This document shows, piece after piece, positions 53,756 to 63,027 of a stretch of 64,000 bases of DNA. Position 1 is the stretch's first letter, and every line of letters starts with the position of its first letter. Position numbers and translations under genes: made by a program. Location of the stretch: contig NZ_JAFIQX010000001.1 in NCBI RefSeq assembly GCF_017356035.1, positions 186,001-250,000 of the forward strand. Direction: 5' to 3'. The stretch is from Longitalea luteola. GTDB taxonomy: Bacteria; Bacteroidota; Bacteroidia; Chitinophagales; Chitinophagaceae. Below the pieces are notes generated by a model that saw nothing but the letters and a program-made list of their open reading frames with translations, did not search any database and was not told the origin of the DNA.

Positions 53756-53872
53756 ATGAAAAAAGCGATCCTTTTACAAAGTTCCAGCTCCCGTGAAGGG
53801 CATGTTGATTATATGCCATCAACATCTACCGATAAAACAGTTTTTTCAGTTCCTGCACGACCGTCAACATAA
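53756..53872 (+). CDS. Possible 38-residue leader peptide
   Basis: A short frame from an ATG 35 bases after the promoter codes for a basic and serine-rich peptide (MKKAILLQSSSSREGHVDYM...). It lies in the long leader (about 290 bases) before SusC. It could be chance, a leader peptide, or a decayed gene start; support is only its position and start. Confidence 0.25.
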   Translation: MKKAILLQSSSSREGHVDYMPSTSTDKTVFSVPARPST

Positions 53873-54021
53873 GAACCGCTACACAGTTTTTTACATACCT
53901 CGTTCCAACCACCAGCACAAAACGACATAAACCTTCATCCTCATCGGAACGCTATCAAAGCCTGCCCTTTCTCCTTATTCTATGTAACGTCATTTAATCA
54001 TTTCATAACCTGCGTTTGCAT

Positions 54022-57000
54022 ATGAATTCCCTGACAATATTTACTACCCCAAAAAGAAAACTTTCTTCTTTTGATCGTAGTAACCTATGGCGAAGCTTTA
54101 CCCGCTCATCGGTTGATGCCGATAACACCCAGCCGCCTCCGGTTGTGCGGACAAAATCATTTTCACCCAAGGTCTTTTTTTATGTTGCCTTTCAACTTAT
54201 AGGCCTGCTGTTCATCGGCAGTCTTGAACCGGTCGTGGCGCAAAGTAACAATCCTATTAAAGGCTTTGTGATGAGTGGAACGGGAAATCCGCTGGCAAAA
54301 GTGTCTGTCATCGTTAAAGAAACAAAAACGGGTACTTCAACCGATTCCCTGGGACTTTTTACCATTCACGCACAAAAAGGGCAGACACTTGTTTTTACCA
54401 TGACAGGTTATGCTTCTCAGGAATGGCTGATACGTGATCTGAGTCCGATCAATGTAACCCTGTCAGCCAGCGCTACTTCGCTCGATGATGTGGTGGTGAT
54501 CGGTTATGGCGCCCGCAGGAAAGCCACGCTCACCGGTGCAGTAGCCGCTGTTACCGGTAAAGAAGTGGTCACTACGAAAAATGAGAACGTACAAAATATG
54601 TTGACCGGTAAAGTAGCCGGTTTACGGGTAATACAAAACAGCAGTGAGCCCGGAAGTTTCGATAACTCATTTGACATAAGAGGCCTGGGGAATCCGCTCG
54701 TGGTGATCGATGGCGTTCCCAGAAATAACATCACGCGTTTGAACCCGGCAGATATCGAAAGCATCTCTGTGTTAAAGGATGCTTCAGCTGCTATTTATGG
54801 TGTTCGGGCTGCCAACGGCGTGGTATTGATCACTACTAAAAAAGGCAAAAAAGGTAAATTAGACCTTTCTTATAACGGAACGTATGGACTGCAGTTCCCT
54901 TCGCGTTTGCCCGAGCCGGTTGGCATTTTCGACTATATGGCCCTGGTGAATGAGCAGCGCATGCATAATGTCAACGGGGGCACGCCGCTGTACACAGAAG
55001 CCGATTTCGAAGCTTATAGAAATGGAACCAAAGTGGCGGCCAACTGGCAGGATGCTATCATTCGCAATTCGGCTCCCTTTACACAACACGATATCAGCGC
55101 ATCGGGCGGAACCGATAATACCACTTATTTTGTAAGCCTTGGCTATATGTCGCAGGATGCCATCTTCAAAAGTGATGATGTAAACTATAAGCGTTACAAC
55201 ATCCGCTCGAACCTGAGCACCAAAGTGGCAAAAGGCTTAACGTTGGATATGAACCTGTCGGGGATCCTTGATCGCAAGATGCAGCCTTATATTTCTCCCT
55301 GGTATGTTTTCCGCAGTCTCTGGTATCAGCCGCCGATACAAAATATTTATGCGAACAATAATCCGGCGTATTTCAATAATGTGCCAAGCAACCTCAATGG
55401 CGTTGCGCATTCCCGGTCCGATGTGAACGGTTATATTGACCACAGGAATAAATGGTTTCAGAGCTCAGTTAGTTTAACCTATGAAGTGCCGGCTGTAAAG
55501 GGCTTATCGTTGAAAGCATTGTACAGTTACGATTTCAACGATACCAGCTACAAAACATATATGAAGGCGTACAACCTGTATAATTACGACGCCAGTACCG
55601 ATACGTATAAACCGGTACCCCAGCAAACACCAGCTACTATCAGAAGACAATACGCTGAATTCCCGGCCAGCTTATTACAGGCTTCTGTGAATTACCACCG
55701 GCAGTTTGGCGGCCACAACCTTTCGGCCCTCTTGTTGTATGAAAGGAATACGCGCAGCGCCGACAATCTTTATGCCCAGCGGGAACTGGCCATTGCGGTA
55801 GACCAGCTGCTGGCAGGTAACAGCACCAACCAGCAGGCAAATATGTCGCCTAACTGGTTGTACAAGACCATCAATGCTTCCTATGTAGGCCGCTTGGCGT
55901 ATGACTATGAAGGAAAGTATTTTGCCGAGTTCACTTTCCGGGAAGACGGTTCTTCGAAATTCGCTGTTGATAAACAATGGGGGTTTTTTCCGGCCGGTTT
56001 TGTCGCCTGGCGGATCTCTGAAGAGAATTTCTTTAAGAACAGTTCCAAACTCTCTTTCATCAACAACCTGAAGTTGCGTGGCTCGTATGGGCTAACCGGT
56101 GATGAGAACGCTTCCAATTACCAATTCATTACCGGTTACAATTACCCTGCAGGCGGTAGTGCAACCGGTACACCCGGTGGAGCTGTATTTGACGGTACTT
56201 TCATCAGTGCTGTACAAAGTAAAGGCCTGGCTAATCCTGCCATCTCGTGGTACACTGCCAAAATGCTGAATATTGGTGTAGATGCGCAGGCCTGGCGTGG
56301 ATTATTGGGCGTCACATTCGACTATTTCCGCCGCGACCGTTCCGGTTTGCTGGCTACTCAAGTTTTAACGTTGCCCGATGTGGTGGGAGTCGGATTGCCA
56401 CAGGAGAACCTGAATGGCGATCGCACGGAAGGTTTTGACCTGGAACTAAGCCATGAAAACCGGATCGGTGATTGGAACTATATGGTGAAAGGTGTGTTCG
56501 GTTATACAAGAACCATGAATACGACCCGTGTTGCAGCCAGAGCAGGCAACTCGTACCTGAACTGGAACAACAGTACTTACACTGCCAATCGTTGGAACAA
56601 TATCTATTGGGGTTATGGTAGCAATGGACAATTCCAGTCATACGAAGACATTGTTAACAACCCCTTTTATTTACCAAGGAATACCGTGGTGGGCGATTAT
56701 ATGTATGAAGACTGGAATGGCGACGGGCAGATCAGCACACAGGACAATCGCCCCATTGCAACCGCCGGATTGCCCAGCATCACTTACGGGTTCACGATCA
56801 ATGCAGCGTACAAAGGATTCGACTTTAGTATGACCTGGAACGGCGCAGGCAAAGTGTACGTTTCTTATTTTGAACAATTGAATACACCGCTTTGGGCGGG
56901 CGGCGGTGCGCTTGAGCAGTTTATGGACAGATGGCATCCCGCAGATCCAACGGCAGATCCATACGATCCAAAAACGGAATGGGTGCCCGGTCATTTTGCT

Positions 57001-57270
57001 TATACCGGTACGGTTCCTTATACAAATACTTTGGCCAACGCCTCGAGCGCCGCCTACCTGCGGTTAAAAACGGTAGAGCTGGGATATACATTGCCTAATA
57101 AATGGCTTTCTGCAGCAGGCATAAAAAACATGCGGATATATGCCAACGGTTATAATCCCATAACGTTTACAAAACTCCGTTACCTTGATCCCGAACATCC
57201 TTCCAGCCAGTTTGGCTATCTGTACCCACTCGATATTAAACTCACTTTCGGTGTAAATATTCAATTATAA
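54022..57270 (+). CDS. susC: SusC/RagA-type TonB-dependent outer-membrane transporter
   Basis: The start is the ATG at 54022 (1082 residues). A 48-residue polar N-terminal stretch precedes the hydrophobic export segment (KVFFYVAFQLIGLLFIGSLEPVVAQ in part), which is unusual. Then come the carboxypeptidase-regulatory-like domain (about 75-155), a SusC signature region (DDVVVIGYG, TonB-interacting), the plug (RIDG..RGLGNPLVVIDG and SISVLKDASAAIYG) and a 22-strand barrel with the terminal VNIQL. It imports oligosaccharides, with SusD as a lid. It is first of a five-gene run ending in alpha-mannosidase and mannose-phosphate isomerase genes, so a mannose-rich glycan is likely. Confidence 0.92.
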   Translation: MNSLTIFTTPKRKLSSFDRSNLWRSFTRSSVDADNTQPPPVVRTKSFSPKVFFYVAFQLIGLLFIGSLEPVVAQSNNPIKGFVMSGTGNPLAKVSVIVKETKTGTSTDSLGLFTIHAQKGQTLVFTMTGYASQEWLIRDLSPINVTLSASATSLDDVVVIGYGARRKATLTGAVAAVTGKEVVTTKNENVQNMLTGKVAGLRVIQNSSEPGSFDNSFDIRGLGNPLVVIDGVPRNNITRLNPADIESISVLKDASAAIYGVRAANGVVLITTKKGKKGKLDLSYNGTYGLQFPSRLPEPVGIFDYMALVNEQRMHNVNGGTPLYTEADFEAYRNGTKVAANWQDAIIRNSAPFTQHDISASGGTDNTTYFVSLGYMSQDAIFKSDDVNYKRYNIRSNLSTKVAKGLTLDMNLSGILDRKMQPYISPWYVFRSLWYQPPIQNIYANNNPAYFNNVPSNLNGVAHSRSDVNGYIDHRNKWFQSSVSLTYEVPAVKGLSLKALYSYDFNDTSYKTYMKAYNLYNYDASTDTYKPVPQQTPATIRRQYAEFPASLLQASVNYHRQFGGHNLSALLLYERNTRSADNLYAQRELAIAVDQLLAGNSTNQQANMSPNWLYKTINASYVGRLAYDYEGKYFAEFTFREDGSSKFAVDKQWGFFPAGFVAWRISEENFFKNSSKLSFINNLKLRGSYGLTGDENASNYQFITGYNYPAGGSATGTPGGAVFDGTFISAVQSKGLANPAISWYTAKMLNIGVDAQAWRGLLGVTFDYFRRDRSGLLATQVLTLPDVVGVGLPQENLNGDRTEGFDLELSHENRIGDWNYMVKGVFGYTRTMNTTRVAARAGNSYLNWNNSTYTANRWNNIYWGYGSNGQFQSYEDIVNNPFYLPRNTVVGDYMYEDWNGDGQISTQDNRPIATAGLPSITYGFTINAAYKGFDFSMTWNGAGKVYVSYFEQLNTPLWAGGGALEQFMDRWHPADPTADPYDPKTEWVPGHFAYTGTVPYTNTLANASSAAYLRLKTVELGYTLPNKWLSAAGIKNMRIYANGYNPITFTKLRYLDPEHPSSQFGYLYPLDIKLTFGVNIQL

Positions 57271-57278
57271 TTATTGCC

Positions 57279-59201
57279 ATGAAAAAGTCTATATCTATCA
57301 TAGTAGCTGTTTTTTTTATCGGGTTGTGTGCCTGTGAAAAGCTGGATGTGCCACCGCTGAACGTTGTGCAGGACAAAGACATATTTACCAACGAAGCAGG
57401 TATCACTTCCTACATGGCGCGGATGTACAGCCGTTTACCCATCGAGGATTTTAAATACTCACCCACCATTAACTTCAACGCTTTTGTTATTGGTTCCTTT
57501 AGTGGTTTAACCGGTGAGGCGTTGAGCAGGGATATGCCCAATACCATTGAAACTTTTAATTACTGGGCAGATGCATACAGCCTGATCCGGGAAAGTAATT
57601 ACTTCATGGAAACGCTGCCCGCCTATGCCGAAAATTTTAGTGCCGGCCAGGTGAATAACTGGCAGGGCGAAGCGCGGTTCATCAGGGCAATAACCTATTT
57701 CGCTCTGGTTAAAAGGTATGGCGGCGTGCCAATAGTCGATAAGGTATTGACAAAACCCAACCAAACCATCGACGAATTAACGGCCAGTATAGAGGAGCTG
57801 AAAATTCCGCGGTCATCGGAAGAAAAAGTGTATGACATGATTGCCGAAGACCTGGATTTTGCTTGGAACAATCTGCCGGAAAGCAATAAACCGGGGAGAC
57901 CCAGCAAGTATGCGGCAGCAGCTTTTAAATCGAGGGCGATGTTGTTCGCTGGAACCGTTGCCAAATACAATACCATTAATTTAACGGCTGGTTCGGAACG
58001 TCTTTGCGGCATTCCTGCTGCAAAAGCAAACACCTACTTTAAAGCCAGCTTCGATGCGGCAGCACTGCTGAATGGTAAATATTCTTTATATACCCGGAAT
58101 TTTGTTACCGGTGATAAAACGGCGATCTACCAGAATTTTGTGAACCTGTTTTTGGATGCCGCCAGTCCGGAGAACATATTTATCCGTCAGTATAAATATC
58201 CTGATGCCGTGCATGCTTACGATGCTTTAAGCGTGCCTAAGCAACTGGAAGGTCCCGGTGGTAATTATTCATCAGAAACAAATCCTACACTCGATTTTGT
58301 GGAAATGTTTGAAGGCCTGCCCAAAAATGCTGACGGCACTATTCAAACACTCGATGGCAGCGGTAAGTACATCTTATATAACAATACGATGGACCTGTTT
58401 GCCCATGCCGAGCCCAGGCTGAGAGCTACTGTAATCTTACCCGGGGATATGTTCAAAGGGCAAAGCATCGAATTCCGGCGTGGAATATACACCGGTAGTG
58501 CAGCCGGCGGCATCAGCCGGTTATTGCCGGAAGGTTCTACCCAGAATTACCCCACTACGAACATTGTACAATCAGCGGCGGTATTGCAAACACCTTATAC
58601 ATTACCCAACGGCTCAAAGATGAATCCGGCCGGCGCCAGTGGAATATTTACCAATCTGGCAGCCAACGGGCCTGGTGGCAGCATAACCGGATTTTCTGTT
58701 CGCAAATACCTGGTGCCGGATAAACCAACCTCGGAAGTAATGACCAACCGCTCAGAACAAAGCTGGATCGAGATCAGGTATGCAGAAGTGTTGTTAAATG
58801 CAGCTGAGGCCGGTTTTGAATTAAATGAAGCAGGGCAGGGGGCTAATTACCTCACCACAGCTTTGAATAATATCAATGCCATCAGGAACAGGGCTGGCGC
58901 CACACCGGCTGCCATCTTAACTATTGATACCATTAGGAGAGAGCGCAGAAAAGAGCTGGCTTTTGAAAACAAGATCTATTGGGATCTGCGCAGATGGCGC
59001 ATTCTTGATAAAGAACAGAACAGCACACTGTACAGAGTGTTGATGCCATTCTATTCAGCAGACGCCGGTAAGTATTTCTTCGATGCGCGCACAGATGAGA
59101 GAAACGTCCGGTTCACCTTTGATACCCGCTGGTATTATCAACAAATTCCAACAGCTGCCATTACAAAAAGTCCAAACTTAGTTCAAAACCCAGGTTTCTA
59201 A
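57279..59201 (+). CDS. susD: SusD/RagB-family outer-membrane glycan-binding lipoprotein
   Basis: This 640-residue protein starts 8 bases after SusC. It has a lipoprotein signal (FFIGLCACEK, cysteine near residue 19), the N-terminal SusD-like TPR region (QGEARFIRAITYFALVKRYGGVPIVD, about 130-155) and the C-terminal SusD motif (RYAEVLLNAAEAGFELNE, INAIRNRAG, ERRKELAFENKIYWDLRRWR). It captures sugars at the cell surface and closes over the SusC pore. Confidence 0.92.
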   Translation: MKKSISIIVAVFFIGLCACEKLDVPPLNVVQDKDIFTNEAGITSYMARMYSRLPIEDFKYSPTINFNAFVIGSFSGLTGEALSRDMPNTIETFNYWADAYSLIRESNYFMETLPAYAENFSAGQVNNWQGEARFIRAITYFALVKRYGGVPIVDKVLTKPNQTIDELTASIEELKIPRSSEEKVYDMIAEDLDFAWNNLPESNKPGRPSKYAAAAFKSRAMLFAGTVAKYNTINLTAGSERLCGIPAAKANTYFKASFDAAALLNGKYSLYTRNFVTGDKTAIYQNFVNLFLDAASPENIFIRQYKYPDAVHAYDALSVPKQLEGPGGNYSSETNPTLDFVEMFEGLPKNADGTIQTLDGSGKYILYNNTMDLFAHAEPRLRATVILPGDMFKGQSIEFRRGIYTGSAAGGISRLLPEGSTQNYPTTNIVQSAAVLQTPYTLPNGSKMNPAGASGIFTNLAANGPGGSITGFSVRKYLVPDKPTSEVMTNRSEQSWIEIRYAEVLLNAAEAGFELNEAGQGANYLTTALNNINAIRNRAGATPAAILTIDTIRRERRKELAFENKIYWDLRRWRILDKEQNSTLYRVLMPFYSADAGKYFFDARTDERNVRFTFDTRWYYQQIPTAAITKSPNLVQNPGF

Positions 59202-59211
59202 TTCTTTCAAT

Positions 59212-59985
59212 ATGAAAAATGTAATTTATTATATCACCGTTGGCATGGCGTTGATGACAGCAGCCGCCTGCTCGAAAGTGGATAATTATGCTGCTCCCGA
59301 TCAAACATTAAGAGGCAGGATCATCGATGCCGGCACAGGTAAAAATGTTCCGGGCGAAGTATCGGGTGAAAATGGAACCGGAACCCGCATTGAATTACGA
59401 GAATTGAGCTGGAGTGATAACCCAACGCCGCTCTACCTGGCTACTATGCAGGATGGTACATATAACAATACCAAAATATTTGCCGGTCATTATAGAATTT
59501 CTGCCGATGGCGCTTTTGTCCCTTTGGTACAAACAGGCGCCAACCCGGTTGACAAAAGTAAAGAGGTGGATATCCAGGGTGGTATAACAGAAGTTGATTT
59601 TACGGTGGAGCCCTTTCTGCGCATAGAATGGGTAGGCGAACCGGTTTTGAATGCCAACGGAACCGTTAGTGTGCAGTTCATTGTTACCCGCGGTACGAAT
59701 GACCCGAACTACCAGTTGAATGTAACCGACATTAATTTGTATGTGAATCGATTGCCATACGTAGGCAGCAATGCCAATAGTTTCGATCCTCGTTACTCGA
59801 CCCGTGTAGCATATACTGGCACGAACGGTAACAATTTGCTGGGGCAAACGCTCACATTCACTACTTCAGGCGGTGCTTTACCTGATAAACGCGATTGGTT
59901 TGTACGGGTGGCGGCCAGAACGACTTTCCCTAACCTGGGTCGTCCGTATAACTACAATGAAGTAAAAAAGGTATCGATCCCGTAA
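59212..59985 (+). CDS. DUF3823-domain surface lipoprotein
   Basis: The 257-residue protein has a lipoprotein signal (MALMTAAACSK, cysteine 20) and a DUF3823-type N-terminal beta domain (TLRGRIIDAGTGKNV, GTRIELRELSW, TMQDGTYNNTKIFAGHYRI), followed by a second beta domain (EWVGEPVLNANGTVSVQFIVTRG). DUF3823 lipoproteins follow SusC/SusD in many glycan loci and are presumed surface glycan-binding proteins. It starts 10 bases after SusD. Confidence 0.85.
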   Translation: MKNVIYYITVGMALMTAAACSKVDNYAAPDQTLRGRIIDAGTGKNVPGEVSGENGTGTRIELRELSWSDNPTPLYLATMQDGTYNNTKIFAGHYRISADGAFVPLVQTGANPVDKSKEVDIQGGITEVDFTVEPFLRIEWVGEPVLNANGTVSVQFIVTRGTNDPNYQLNVTDINLYVNRLPYVGSNANSFDPRYSTRVAYTGTNGNNLLGQTLTFTTSGGALPDKRDWFVRVAARTTFPNLGRPYNYNEVKKVSIP

Positions 59986-60040
59986 TGGAATATTTTATGT
60001 TGGCATTGAACAGGTGTATAGAAAGTTATAAATTATTCGT

Positions 60041-62971
60041 ATGAGCAGTAAACGGTATGCTTTATTCTGGTCGGTAGGTATAATGCTGGTTTTTTCCATA
60101 AACAAAACAACGGGGAATAAATTAAAATGTGTAGATTGTTTATATCAGCCTGACGAAGCGCTGTCATTTAGTTGCGAAGTAAAGCCCTGGTACAGGTACC
60201 GCAAAGATGGAAAGGCAGGAAGAGAAGTGGTACTCTATATTAGTAAGGGAAAACTGGCAGATAACTCAACCGTTACCGTAAAAAGTAACAGGAGCGAAGA
60301 AACGACAGCTATCAAAGCGGGTACTAATGCCGATTCAATCGCCATTTTATTGCCTGCAGATGTAGGCGTAACCGAAACAACCGTAACGATTGCCTTACGC
60401 TCAAATAACCAGAGCAGTACAGACACTGTGCTGGTTCCAGCTAAAAAGCAATGGACTGTATATATCTATCCGCATGCACATCTGGATATTGGTTATACAG
60501 CCTTACAGGAAACGGTTGAAAAATTACAGGTGCGAAACATCGACGTAGGCATCGACCTGGCAAAGAAAACACAGCATTACCCGGTAGGTGCACGCTTTGT
60601 ATGGAACCCGGAAGCTACCTGGGTGGTGAACAGTTACCTGAAGACGGCTACAGAGCAAAAAAGGAAAAAGCTGATCGATGCCGTAAAAAACGGTTGGGTA
60701 CAAATTGACGGCGCACATTCCAACATGAATACCAGCACCTGTTCTGAAGAGGAATTGATGCGGATGTTCCGCAACCAGCAATATATCCAAAGCGTGACAG
60801 GCGTACCGGTGAATACGATGGTGCAATTTGATAATCCCGGTGGCAGCTGGGGGCTGGTGCAAGCTGCTGTACAAAACGGCATAAAAGGTTTTATCAGTTT
60901 TCCTAATTACTATGATATGCGCAGAACCCTGGGGCATAAACCATTTTACTGGATGGCGCCCGATGGCAAAAGCAAGCTGCTGTTCCTGCAGGCCACGCCC
61001 TATGGTATAGGCTACACCATTAAGGGCAGCAAATACGGGTTAAGTAAAATTCAATCGTTTACCGATACCTGCGACCGCCTGCATACGGCAACGCCGATGA
61101 AGCACTTCATAGATCCATTCATTTTCGAGGAAACAGCGCGGCTGGAAAAGAATAATTCTCCTTACGATATTATAGCCATCACCTGGTCTATGGCTGATAA
61201 TTGTTTGATCGATGCCGATCTGCCGGAGGCAGTGAAGCAATGGAATGCCAGTTATGCCTATCCCAGACTGATCATTGCCGGAGCAAAGCAGATATTACAG
61301 GCTTATGAAACGAAGTATGCAAAGATAATTCCCAGTTATAGCGGCGACTTCACGGAATACTGGACAGACGGCCTGGGCTCCGACGCACGCCGGGTGGCAT
61401 TGGCCAGGGAAGCTAAAGAAGATCTGGTACAGGCTGAAACATTATGGGCTTTGTTACGCCCGGGAAAAGCGGCGCCGGCGCAACAGTTCTATAACGCCTG
61501 GGAAAACCTGCTCTTGGCTGCAGAGCATACCTGGGGCGCGCAAAATCCCGGTACACCATTAGCCGAAAGAATTGAAGCCAACAAAGGAGCTTATTTTGAA
61601 AATGCCGCACAAATCAGCAATGAGCTTATTGCGAAAGCACTTGAAACTGTCTCCGTAACGAACAGCGATACCATAGCCGTATTCAATACCTTGTCCTGGG
61701 CCCGCAGCGGACTGGTGGTTTTGTCGCCACAGCAAAGCAAGGCGGGCGACCGGGTGGTGGATGAAGCCGATCGCGAAGTGTTGGCGCAGCGGTTATCGAA
61801 TGGAGAATTGGTCTTTCAATCGGGCATTATACCGGCATTGGCTTCGAAGTTATACCGGGTAATACCTGGCAATAGCCATGCAGCGCACACGTTGGTAGCA
61901 GATTCAACTTCTTTAAGGAATGAGCGGTTGCTGCTGATAGTAGATGAAAGAACAGGTGGTATCAGCAGTCTGGTCGATCTGAAGAATAACCGCGAGCTGG
62001 TTGATCGTTCGTCCACTTTTCAGCTCAATAGTTTTAATTATGTGCCCGGTGTATGGAATGGTAAAGACAGCAGCGGCCCGATCATTCCGGCTACTGATGT
62101 AGCCGTTCGCATCAAAGAACAGGGTCCATTGGTTGCTTCATTGGTGATCACGTCAAAAGCGCCAGGCTGCCAATGGTTAACCCGGGAAGTTCGAATTGTC
62201 AGGGACCAACCGGTAGTCACTTTCATCAATACCATAGATAAACTGCCCAACAGGAAAAAAGAGGCAATACACTACGGGTTTGCGTTTAATGTGCCCGGTG
62301 GTAATGTGCAAATGGATATTCCCTGGGGAGTTATGACGCCTGAGATGGATCAGTTACCCGGCGCCAACAGGAACTGGCTGGCGTTTCAACGATGGATCGA
62401 TGTATCGAACAACGACTATGGGATTACCTGGACTGCCATTGAATCGCCGGTGGTTGAATTGGGAAATATTACCGGCACTATACTCGATGGGGCCCGGCAG
62501 GTCGATCGCTGGCTCAAAAAATTACCGGCTACTCAAACCATCATCTCATGGCCGGTGAACAATCATTGGGATACCAATTTTTCGCCTAAGCAGCAGGGTA
62601 TCATTACCTCTACCTACAGCATGGAAGTGCATGGTAAATACGATGTGGTAGAAGCCAACCGGTTTGGTATGGAACAGCATCGCCCGCTGATAGCAGTACC
62701 GGCAAATAACAATCCCCTGAATCGATCATTGATCACACTCGATAATTCAAAAACGATCATCTCAGCGCTGAAGGTAAGTGATGATAAGCAGGCATTGATC
62801 GTTCGCCTGCGCTCTTTATCAGCTCAAACAGAAACCGTCAGCATAACTTATCCATCGCAGTTACCAAAATCGGTTTTTACCTGCACAGTAGGCGAAAAGC
62901 TATTACAACGAAACATGGGACGCCTGGTGTTACCGAAATACGGAACAGTAAGTCTACGAATGGTATTTTAA
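60041..62971 (+). CDS. Glycoside hydrolase family 38-like (alpha-mannosidase-like) exported enzyme
   Basis: The 976-residue protein has an N-terminal hydrophobic export segment (about 7-25), a beta domain, then a GH38-like barrel. Metal ligands are suggested by YPHAHLDIGYT (near residue 148), the nucleophile aspartate by VQFDNPGGSWGL (near 267), and another histidine by LLAAEHTWGAQNP (near 495). I do not see the usual HHD(A/G) zinc motif, so this is a divergent branch related to uncharacterised GH38/DUF5054-type enzymes. Large beta domains complete the chain. It follows DUF3823 by 55 bases and precedes a mannose-6-phosphate-isomerase-like gene, which supports mannoside cleavage. Confidence 0.78.
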   Translation: MSSKRYALFWSVGIMLVFSINKTTGNKLKCVDCLYQPDEALSFSCEVKPWYRYRKDGKAGREVVLYISKGKLADNSTVTVKSNRSEETTAIKAGTNADSIAILLPADVGVTETTVTIALRSNNQSSTDTVLVPAKKQWTVYIYPHAHLDIGYTALQETVEKLQVRNIDVGIDLAKKTQHYPVGARFVWNPEATWVVNSYLKTATEQKRKKLIDAVKNGWVQIDGAHSNMNTSTCSEEELMRMFRNQQYIQSVTGVPVNTMVQFDNPGGSWGLVQAAVQNGIKGFISFPNYYDMRRTLGHKPFYWMAPDGKSKLLFLQATPYGIGYTIKGSKYGLSKIQSFTDTCDRLHTATPMKHFIDPFIFEETARLEKNNSPYDIIAITWSMADNCLIDADLPEAVKQWNASYAYPRLIIAGAKQILQAYETKYAKIIPSYSGDFTEYWTDGLGSDARRVALAREAKEDLVQAETLWALLRPGKAAPAQQFYNAWENLLLAAEHTWGAQNPGTPLAERIEANKGAYFENAAQISNELIAKALETVSVTNSDTIAVFNTLSWARSGLVVLSPQQSKAGDRVVDEADREVLAQRLSNGELVFQSGIIPALASKLYRVIPGNSHAAHTLVADSTSLRNERLLLIVDERTGGISSLVDLKNNRELVDRSSTFQLNSFNYVPGVWNGKDSSGPIIPATDVAVRIKEQGPLVASLVITSKAPGCQWLTREVRIVRDQPVVTFINTIDKLPNRKKEAIHYGFAFNVPGGNVQMDIPWGVMTPEMDQLPGANRNWLAFQRWIDVSNNDYGITWTAIESPVVELGNITGTILDGARQVDRWLKKLPATQTIISWPVNNHWDTNFSPKQQGIITSTYSMEVHGKYDVVEANRFGMEQHRPLIAVPANNNPLNRSLITLDNSKTIISALKVSDDKQALIVRLRSLSAQTETVSITYPSQLPKSVFTCTVGEKLLQRNMGRLVLPKYGTVSLRMVF

Positions 62972-63027
62972 CAGAAGTATTGGATTCATTAAGTATGTCA
63001 ATAACGCAGCATTAAAATAAGTAAAGT

